A model generated the notes under the pieces. The model was not told the origin of the DNA. It searched no databases and worked only from the letters and a program-made list of their open reading frames with translations. Position numbers and translations under genes: made by a program. Below, in pieces: positions 33,115 to 39,483 of a stretch of 64,000 nucleotides of DNA. The first letter of the stretch is position 1. The number at the start of each line of letters is the position of its first letter. Source of the DNA: Chloroflexota bacterium (GTDB lineage: Bacteria; Chloroflexota; Anaerolineae; Anaerolineales; Villigracilaceae); contig JACRBL010000067.1 in NCBI GenBank assembly GCA_016234485.1, forward strand, positions 62,001-126,000, read 5' to 3'.

Positions 33115-35055
33115 ATGGGTATGAATAAGTGGAACGCCGAAGGATATGACAGTCACTTCAAAAGTGACTGTCATATCGGGGTCAAAATCCTGATTGGGGT
33201 AATTGCCTTGCTTTTGCTCGCGGCCTGCGGAGGGGTGACGCCCGTCCCAACGCCCGCGCCGACGAGCGCGCCTACGTCCACGGCAGCGCCGACAGCCACG
33301 CCGAGGCCAGAGTGGACGACGCCGCATCCCATTTTGAGCGATGTACGCGTCCGCCGCGCGATTGCTTATTGCACAAATAAAGATGAACTCATCCAGTCGG
33401 TTTATCCCTTGCTCACGCCTGAGGAGAGGGAGAGTTTGGTGATGGATAGTTTCATTCCCAAAGGGCATTGGGCGTATGCAGGGGAAGAGAACATCGAGTC
33501 ATATACGTTTGATCCAAGTAAGGGAAAATCACTGTTGCAAGAGACGAAATGGAAGGTGTCAATTCCAAACCCAATTCGCGAAAATGCGAATGGGCAACAC
33601 TTATCACTCGGCTTGCAGGTCTCTTCGGCAAAATTCCGCCAAACATGGGCGAAAGTGTGGATAGAGCAAATGAAGTTTTGCGGGATTGATATTACTCTCA
33701 AACCGTCACTAGGTTGGATGGATTTTTCCCCACGAGCAATGTTTTATCGTGATGTTGATATGAGTGCAATGGCCTGGATCACTCAATCCGATCCTGGCGG
33801 AAAGTTCCTCTACGCCTGCGACGAAATTCCGCGTCCTGGGAATGACTGGAGTGGCCTAAATTACATGGGGTGGTGTAATCCACTTGCCAGCGAGAACATC
33901 ATCCGCGCAGAACAAACCTTGTTGAGGCAGGAAAAAATTGACGCGTATCGCATCTTCCAGCAAGAATTTACAAAGGACATGGTCAGCCTGCCGCTCTTTA
34001 ATCGAATAGAAATATACGCAATGAACGCGGAGTTGCAAGGAGTGGAACTTCGAACAGGGGATTGGGATCACTACTACACATGGAACATCGCCAATTGGGA
34101 AATTCCAGGCAGAGATTTGATCACGCTTGGATTCACTCAGGAACCCGCCTCACTATTCACCATCATTGAAGACGCTTACGTAGCCAATCTTGCCGTATCG
34201 CTGGTCGAAGGCGTTAGAACTATCAGCCCAAGCTATGAATTATTACCTGTTATGCAAAAACAAATACCCACTCTTGAAAACGGGGTGGCGGTGAATGCGG
34301 TTGTGATCGTGCAGGAAGGTGATATTGTTTACGACAGTGTGTCGGATCTCGCCGTGCTGGAACAGAAAACGATCGTGATCGATTCGGAAGGGAAATTGGT
34401 CCAATACACCGGGCAATCAATCTCGATGAATCAACTCACCGTCAAATATGAGTTTGTGGATGGGTTGAAGTGGTCAGATGGCGTTCCTGTCAGCAAGGCC
34501 GATTTCGAGTTGTATTACAAAATCGCCTGTGACGAGGAGAGCGGAGCAACTTCTTTCATCATTTGCGATAGCATTCAAACAATCGAGTTCACCGACAAAG
34601 GGTATACCATCACCTGGGTTCCAGGAATGCTACATTCGTATTACTTCCTCGCGCCATACGGCTTCTTCCCTGCTCATCGCGTTCTTTCAGATGGACGCCT
34701 GCTGGCCGACTTGCCCGCCAAGGAATGGGCAACCACCCCTGAAGTGACGCGCAATCCCATCGGTGCGGGTCCGTACGTGTTGAAAGAATGGATTCCAGGC
34801 GACCGCATGGTCTTTGAAGCCAATCCGTATTATTACGGCGGAACGCCGAAGACCAAAACCATCATCATCAAGTTTCTCGACCCTGCCATTGCCGAAGCCA
34901 GTTTGATTGTTGGCGATATTGACTTTTTGGACTCAACAACGCTGGTCGGTGTCAGCGAAGCGCTCCGAAACGCAGAGGAGGCAGGGTTGGTTAAAATCGT
35001 CGTCGTCCCAAGTTCCACCTGGGAACACATTGACATGAACCTCTACATCAAATGA
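33115..35055 (+). CDS. Peptide-type substrate-binding lipoprotein with swapped lobe order
   Basis: The 646-residue lipoprotein (lipidated Cys38, LLAAC) belongs to the SBP_bac_5 family. Its parts are in reverse order. Residues about 70-325 match the usual C-terminal lobe (DVRVRRAIAYCTNKDELI, YTFDPSKGKSLLQETKW). Residues about 330-646 match the usual N-terminal lobe (GFTQEPASLFTI, GLKWSDGVPVSKADF, GAGPYVLKEWIPGDRMVF). The protein ends TWEHIDMNLYIK, which in normal members directly precedes the DVRVRRAIAY segment. A palindrome (R6) is read in frame at residues 10-21, before the signal core. No permease or ATPase genes are adjacent. GGAGGA precedes the ATG. Confidence 0.88.
   Translation: MGMNKWNAEGYDSHFKSDCHIGVKILIGVIALLLLAACGGVTPVPTPAPTSAPTSTAAPTATPRPEWTTPHPILSDVRVRRAIAYCTNKDELIQSVYPLLTPEERESLVMDSFIPKGHWAYAGEENIESYTFDPSKGKSLLQETKWKVSIPNPIRENANGQHLSLGLQVSSAKFRQTWAKVWIEQMKFCGIDITLKPSLGWMDFSPRAMFYRDVDMSAMAWITQSDPGGKFLYACDEIPRPGNDWSGLNYMGWCNPLASENIIRAEQTLLRQEKIDAYRIFQQEFTKDMVSLPLFNRIEIYAMNAELQGVELRTGDWDHYYTWNIANWEIPGRDLITLGFTQEPASLFTIIEDAYVANLAVSLVEGVRTISPSYELLPVMQKQIPTLENGVAVNAVVIVQEGDIVYDSVSDLAVLEQKTIVIDSEGKLVQYTGQSISMNQLTVKYEFVDGLKWSDGVPVSKADFELYYKIACDEESGATSFIICDSIQTIEFTDKGYTITWVPGMLHSYYFLAPYGFFPAHRVLSDGRLLADLPAKEWATTPEVTRNPIGAGPYVLKEWIPGDRMVFEANPYYYGGTPKTKTIIIKFLDPAIAEASLIVGDIDFLDSTTLVGVSEALRNAEEAGLVKIVVVPSSTWEHIDMNLYIK
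33143..33177. repeat. R6 palindrome inside the signal-peptide region of the binding protein
   Basis: GATATGACAGTCACTT faces AAGTGACTGTCATATC around a 3-base loop. A related palindrome lies at 43885-43924. Confidence 0.8.
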
Positions 35056-35945
35056 AACTCGCAACCATTTCCACCTCCCAGCACAAATCCGTTCCCGCCC
35101 TCTTCCAAGACGGGCTGTATTACCCGCTTCCCTATCCCGATATGCGCGCGGTCATCGAGGCAGCCCCCCTCCGTGTCCCCCCCAATTTTTGAAAAAAGGG
35201 GGGGGAGCAAGAGGGGGGTGTTCCGGCAGAAAGCATCCTCCCCCCCCTTCTCCCCACCACGCTCCGCGACGCGTATGCGTTTGAACAGCACGTGAAGACC
35301 GCCAACCAAAACCGCGGGCGCGACGTGCCTGAGGAGTGGTACGATTTCCCCGTGTTCTACTACACCAATCCGCACAGCATCTTCGGGCCAGGAGACGTGA
35401 TCCCCTACCCCGCCTACACGTCCGCGCTGGATTATGAATTGGAGATCGCGGTCGTCATCGGCAGGGCAGGGATGAACATCAAAGCCGAGGAGGCGGAGGA
35501 ACACATCTTCGGCTACACCATCTTCAATGACTGGTCCGCGCGGGATGTGCAACGCGCCGAGATGAAGGTGGGGTTGGGTCCCGCCAAAGGGAAGGACTTC
35601 GCCTCGTCGCTGGGGCCGCTCATCGTCACGCGCGAAGCGTTGGCGCCTCGGGCAGTGGGACGCGCGGGCGTGTACGAGCTCGAAATGCGGGCGAGAGTCA
35701 ACGGCGTGGAAATGTCCAAAGGAAATTTGAAAGATATCTTCTGGTCATTCGGCGAAATCATCGCGCGCGCCTCGCAATCCACGCTGCTCCTGCCGGGCGA
35801 CGTGATCGGTTCTGGCACGGTGGGCACGGGTTGCCTGCTCGAACTGACCAAAGCAAATGGGCCATGGTTAAACGCTGGCGATGTTGTAGAATTGGAAGTG
35901 GAAGAGATCGGCATCCTGCGAAACACGATTGGAGAGAAAGAATGA
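35052..35945 (+). pseudogene. Fumarylacetoacetate hydrolase-family gene interrupted by a repeat with an in-frame stop
   Basis: The ATG at 35052 overlaps the preceding stop and opens MKLATISTSQ... of an FAH-family protein. After about 40 codons a C-rich/G-rich palindrome (35162-35221) brings TGA at 35190-35192. Beyond it the same frame resumes authentic FAH sequence: ESILPPLLPTTLRDAYAFEQ, GYTIFNDWSARDVQ and SGTVGTGCLLE. Without the insert it would be a normal 280-residue enzyme cleaving fumarylacetoacetate or an acylpyruvate. Either the gene is inactive, or a protein lacking the N-terminal domain starts near the GTG at 35292, or the stop is read through. The neighbouring HppD and HmgA suggest the homogentisate pathway. 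Confidence 0.8.
35162..35221. repeat. R5-type palindrome inserted in the FAH-family gene
   Basis: CCCCCCTCCGTGTCCCCCCC, AATTTTTGAAAAAAGG at the loop, then GGGGGGAGCAAGAGGGGGG. The net insertion keeps the downstream reading frame but contains TGA. Confidence 0.8.
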
Positions 35946-36817
35946 AAAAGATTTGGATGATTCTCGCGGCGGGACTTCTGATGCTAGCGGCCTGCGCGCC
36001 AACCCCACCCGCCACAACGGACGGCCCCAGCGTGGACGATATCGTGGCCGCGACGATGCAGGCCCTGACCGCGGCCGCGCCGCCGCCAACATCCACGCAA
36101 CCCGCGGACGGGATGGCGATTTCGTTCCAGCACGTGCGCTTCGTTATCCCCGATGGCCTCGCGACGAACGCGCTGGCAGGGACTGTGCCAGCCGTGAACG
36201 AAACCGAAGGCCCCATGATGGCGAACGCGCCCGAACACGTGAAATTCGAGTTTGATAATTACGCGCTCTCCAACATCTTTCACGACGCGCAGATTCTTAT
36301 TTTCCCTATGCAAGAATACGCGGCGATGAACGAGGGCGCAGCGGGCGACATCGCCAAATTACAGGCCATCATCAACGGCACGGCCGCGGCAGACGCAGAC
36401 AACCTGCCGCATATCTCCATCTTCAACGCGGCGCAGGTGTTCGCCGCGCAGATCCAGACGGTTAAATTCGCGAACGGTTCGGGCGTGCGCTACATCACCG
36501 AGTACGCCCAGTATGTCGCCACCGTCAACAATGCGGACATGTTCTACTGTTTTCAAGGGTTGACGAACGACGGTAAATATTACATCCTTGCCATTCTGCC
36601 CATCTCGCACCCACTTCTGGCATATGACGCTAACCCCGAAACCGTTATACCCGAGGGCGGAATCCCCTTCCCTGGCTACGACAATACCGATGCCAGCGCC
36701 TTCGACGCGTATTACGACAGCGTCATCGCCCTGCTCAACCAGCAGGCGGCCAACTCGTTCATGCCCACGCTCGTCAGCCTCGACAAATTGATCGAGTCAA
36801 TCACCATCGCCCCGTAG
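35942..36817 (+). CDS. Secreted lipoprotein of unknown function
   Basis: The 291-residue protein has the lipoprotein signal MKKIWMILAAGLLMLAAC with Cys at residue 18. A Thr/Pro-rich linker containing DDIVAATMQALTAAAPPPT follows, a pattern common to many lipoproteins of this lineage. The globular part contains HVRFVIPDGLATNALAGTVPA and KFANGSGVRYITEYAQY; it appears beta-rich, with no active-site motif I recognise. The ATGA overlap with the FAH-family gene suggests coupling and argues that the transcript of the damaged gene is still made. Confidence 0.85.
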   Translation: MKKIWMILAAGLLMLAACAPTPPATTDGPSVDDIVAATMQALTAAAPPPTSTQPADGMAISFQHVRFVIPDGLATNALAGTVPAVNETEGPMMANAPEHVKFEFDNYALSNIFHDAQILIFPMQEYAAMNEGAAGDIAKLQAIINGTAAADADNLPHISIFNAAQVFAAQIQTVKFANGSGVRYITEYAQYVATVNNADMFYCFQGLTNDGKYYILAILPISHPLLAYDANPETVIPEGGIPFPGYDNTDASAFDAYYDSVIALLNQQAANSFMPTLVSLDKLIESITIAP

Positions 36818-36856
36818 GTCAGTTTGCCAACCCGACCTACATTTGAGGAACAAAAC

Positions 36857-37363
36857 ATGCTCTCACAGCCATCCTCCCCCCGCCCCGAGATCTACGACGA
36901 GACCGTCTTCAAATTGTTGATGGATTACGAATTGGCGCGCTCGCAACGCTACGCAACGCCTGTTTCACTTCTTCGCATCGGACTCACGCTGATCAACCCC
37001 ACCCACGCCGAAGCGGACAGCGCGCCCGCCGCGCTGGCATCCATGCTCAACCTGCGACTGCGCGGCGCCGACATCCCCGCCCGCATCGGGAATGAGTTCG
37101 CGATCCTGCTTCCCAACACCAACGAGAGCGCCTCCCGCGCGGTCTGCGAACGTCTCTTGCGGATTACGCTCGGCACGCAACACACCCCGCTGGGATTCAG
37201 CACGCGCGTCACCATCTGCATTGGCGCCACCACCCGCAACGGAGGCCAGCCCGCCACCGCCAGCCAGTTGATGCAGGAGGCCGAGTCAGCGCTCAAGAAT
37301 GCCCGCGCCCGCGGCCCGCAGACCTTCCACCTTTATTCCGATACCGCCCTGCGCGGGAGATGA
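36857..37363 (+). CDS. Degenerate GGDEF-domain protein
   Basis: The 168-residue protein is a single GGDEF-fold domain: DETVFKLLMDYELARSQRY, an RLRGADIPARIGNEFAILLPNT core and a late IGATTRNGG...LMQEAESALKNAR helix. The signature is IGNEF instead of GG(D/E)EF, so diguanylate cyclase activity is doubtful; GTP or c-di-GMP binding may remain. It has no sensor domain. GAGGAA lies 5-10 bases before the ATG. It is a possible receptor or a decayed cyclase in a window that also carries an HD-GYP protein and GEMM riboswitches. Confidence 0.82.
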   Translation: MLSQPSSPRPEIYDETVFKLLMDYELARSQRYATPVSLLRIGLTLINPTHAEADSAPAALASMLNLRLRGADIPARIGNEFAILLPNTNESASRAVCERLLRITLGTQHTPLGFSTRVTICIGATTRNGGQPATASQLMQEAESALKNARARGPQTFHLYSDTALRGR

Positions 37364-37641
37364 AAAAATTTAACCAGAGATGAACGGAGATAAACGGTCA
37401 TTCTTTGGCACATCAAAAAATTGACTCCTTGCATAACTCTGCAAGTATGCCGATCTCAGCGATTTCTTTGCCACAGACACTTGCACCGCACTGCGGTTGG
37501 TGCAGTGCAGTGTTTCACAGATTAGCGCGGATTTAAAAAACCAAATCTGTGTAATCTGTGGCTAAAAACACTTTTGCAAGAATTCTAATCAAGTTTATCT
37601 CGTTCATCTCCGGTAAAGCGATTTCGAGCTTTAGAGGTTCC
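37364..37641. repeat. Gene-free spacer with CACAGATT-type repeat and nested R2
   Basis: AACCAGAGATGAACGGAGAT, TTTGCCACAGA, TTTCACAGATTAGCGCGG and CAAATCTGTGTAATCTGTGG form a dispersed repeat seen widely in environmental genomes. An R2 palindrome splits CACAGA/TTTCACAG at 37478-37512. No gene is visible. GAGGT at the end serves the cupin gene. Confidence 0.7.
37478..37512. repeat. R2 palindrome, copy 4 (nested in the CACAGATT repeat)
   Basis: It starts CACTTGCACCGCACTGCG, reads GGTTGGTGCAGTGCAGTG at its end and is 35 bases long, one base shorter than the others. Removing it rejoins GCCACAGA and TTTCACAG. Confidence 0.83.
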
Positions 37642-38040
37642 ATGTCCAACACAGATCAAGTCGTCCTCGTCCGTCCCAGCCAAACCCACCTCACCAAACA
37701 ACAACTTCCCAACTTCGAAGGCATCTCGGCGCGCAGCGCGGGCGCGCAGGGACTGTGCATGCACATCGTCGTCATCCCGCCTGGGGGAAAGGCCGTGGCG
37801 CATTACCACAACGGCTACGAGACCGCGCTCTACGTCATCGTAGGACGCGCCGAAACGCGTTACGGCGCTAACCTGGAACATTCCATCATCAGCGAAGCGG
37901 GCGATTTTCTCTTCATCCCGCCCAACGTGCCGCACTATCCCATCAACCTGAGCGAGACCGAGCAAGTCATCGCGGTGGTGGCGCGTAATGATGCCAACGA
38001 ACAGGAAAGCGTGGTTGTGTTGGATGACGCCGTTAGATAA
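37642..38040 (+). CDS. Cupin-domain protein
   Basis: The 132-residue protein is one beta-barrel cupin with the metal-site pattern PPGGKAVAHYHNGYETALYVIVGRAETRYG and second motif GDFLFIPPNVPHYPIN. Both His/Glu sets are present, so a bound metal is likely. It may be a small isomerase, dioxygenase or regulator; its place just before homogentisate dioxygenase suggests a link to aromatic catabolism but does not prove one. The start is fixed by GAGGT 5 bases before the ATG; upstream codons fall in the repeat. Confidence 0.88.
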   Translation: MSNTDQVVLVRPSQTHLTKQQLPNFEGISARSAGAQGLCMHIVVIPPGGKAVAHYHNGYETALYVIVGRAETRYGANLEHSIISEAGDFLFIPPNVPHYPINLSETEQVIAVVARNDANEQESVVVLDDAVR

Positions 38041-38053
38041 AACATCTTAGTAT

Positions 38054-38144
38054 CCGTCATTGCGAGGGTGTTCGTCCCGAAGCAATCCCCCGCTGGCGAA
38101 AGGAGATTGCTTCGTCGGGAAGTGCGCCCTCCTCGCAATGACGG
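38054..38144. repeat. R1 palindromic repeat, copy E (uninterrupted)
   Basis: CCGTCATTGCGAG ... CTCGCAATGACGG, about 91 bases, without a nested element. It is the best reference for the intact R1 structure along with copy A. Confidence 0.87.
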
Positions 38145-38182
38145 AATTCACTTGAATTGAAATCAACCATTAGGAGTATCCC

Positions 38183-39343
38183 ATGCCCTTCTATCATAAA
38201 CTCGGACAAATCCCCCACAAGCGTCACGTTCAATTCAAAAAGCCCAGCGGCAAACTTTATCGCGAAGAAGTGATGGGGCTGGAGGGCTTCTCCTCCATTC
38301 AATCCATCCTCTATCACCACTTCCTGCCTCCGCGCATCATGAAGACGGAAGACTTGGGACCAGCCGCGCCCGACTACGTGAACTTCGGCCCCATCCGTCA
38401 CCGCGCCTTCCAAACGGTCAACCTGGACCTCGGGGCGGACGCGGTCGCCTCGCGCGTTCCCCTGCTGGGAAACCGCGACGTGATCCTCGGCGTGGCGCGT
38501 CCAACAAAAAGCATGGACTACTTCTACCGCAACTCGCAAGCCTACGAAGTCTGGTACGTGCATGAGGGCAGTGGCACGCTCAAATCCGTGTTCGGCAACC
38601 TGCCCTTCCGCAAGGGAGATTACATCGTCATCCCGTTCGCCGTCACGTGGCAGATGCGCCTCGATGGCGAATGTCGCTTCTTCACCATCGAATGTCCCTC
38701 GCAGATCGTCCCGCCCAAACGTTATCGTAACGAATACGGACAACTGCTTGAGCACGCGCCCTACTGCGAACGCGACATCCGCGTCCCCGAAACGCTGGAG
38801 ACGCACACCGAGCGCGGCGAGTTCGACGTCCGCATTAAAGTCCGCGACCGATTGACGCGCCACGTGTTGGATTATCACCCCTTCGACGTGGTCGGCTGGG
38901 ACGGCTATCTCTACCCATGGATCTTCAACATCGAAGACTTCGAACCCATCACAGGGCGCATTCATCAGCCGCCGCCCGTCCACCAGACCTTCGACGCGCA
39001 CAACTTCGTGGTCTGCTCCTTCGTCCCGCGCCTGTTCGACTATCATCCCGAAGGCATCCCCGCGCCGTATAATCACTCCAACGTCCAATCAGATGAAGTG
39101 TTGTATTATGCCGAGGGCAACTTCATGTCCCGCAAAGGCATTGACCGTTGCGACATCAGCCTGCATCCCTTTGGCCTGGCGCACGGCCCCCAACCCGGCA
39201 TGACCGAAGCCTCCATCGGCAAAAAAGAAACCGCCGAACTGGCCGTGATGGTGGATACGTTTAATCCGCTTCAACTCACCAAACAAGCCGCTGCGCTCGA
39301 AAAACCCTACATGGAAACGTGGTTGGAAGGTGACGGAGAATGA
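38183..39343 (+). CDS. hmgA: Homogentisate 1,2-dioxygenase
   Basis: The 386-residue Fe(II) ring-cleaving enzyme converts homogentisate to maleylacetoacetate. It starts MPFYHKLGQIPHKRHVQF. The bicupin has VWYVHEGSGTLKSVFG, GDYIVIPFAVTWQM and a C-terminal iron-binding part around HNFVVCSFVPRLFDYHP and DEVLYYAEGNFMSR. The length is nearer the shorter bacterial members than the 440-residue mammalian type. It lies in a spaced cluster with hppD and the interrupted FAH-family gene. The ATG is preceded by TTAGGAG. Confidence 0.95.
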   Translation: MPFYHKLGQIPHKRHVQFKKPSGKLYREEVMGLEGFSSIQSILYHHFLPPRIMKTEDLGPAAPDYVNFGPIRHRAFQTVNLDLGADAVASRVPLLGNRDVILGVARPTKSMDYFYRNSQAYEVWYVHEGSGTLKSVFGNLPFRKGDYIVIPFAVTWQMRLDGECRFFTIECPSQIVPPKRYRNEYGQLLEHAPYCERDIRVPETLETHTERGEFDVRIKVRDRLTRHVLDYHPFDVVGWDGYLYPWIFNIEDFEPITGRIHQPPPVHQTFDAHNFVVCSFVPRLFDYHPEGIPAPYNHSNVQSDEVLYYAEGNFMSRKGIDRCDISLHPFGLAHGPQPGMTEASIGKKETAELAVMVDTFNPLQLTKQAAALEKPYMETWLEGDGE

Positions 39344-39471
39344 CAACTCAGATCACAGATAAATCGAGACCGGCTACCATCTGGAAAGGCGATGGGGGGC
39401 AATCGTTATATGCCCTTTCAAAAGTGTGCGCGTCCGAAACCTGGACACTCGAAAAGCATGATAAAAGCGGC

Positions 39472-39477
39472 TAAAAT
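39472..39477 (+). promoter_or_regulatory. -10 box of the HD-GYP gene, predicted leaderless
   Basis: TAAAAT ends 6 bases before the ATG at 39484. Confidence 0.55.
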
Positions 39478-39483
39478 ACAAGC

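Noticed and set aside
38057-39088. Long open frame on the minus strand opposite hmgA
   Set aside because: It is antisense to a well-supported enzyme, begins inside an R1 repeat and has no recognisable domain.
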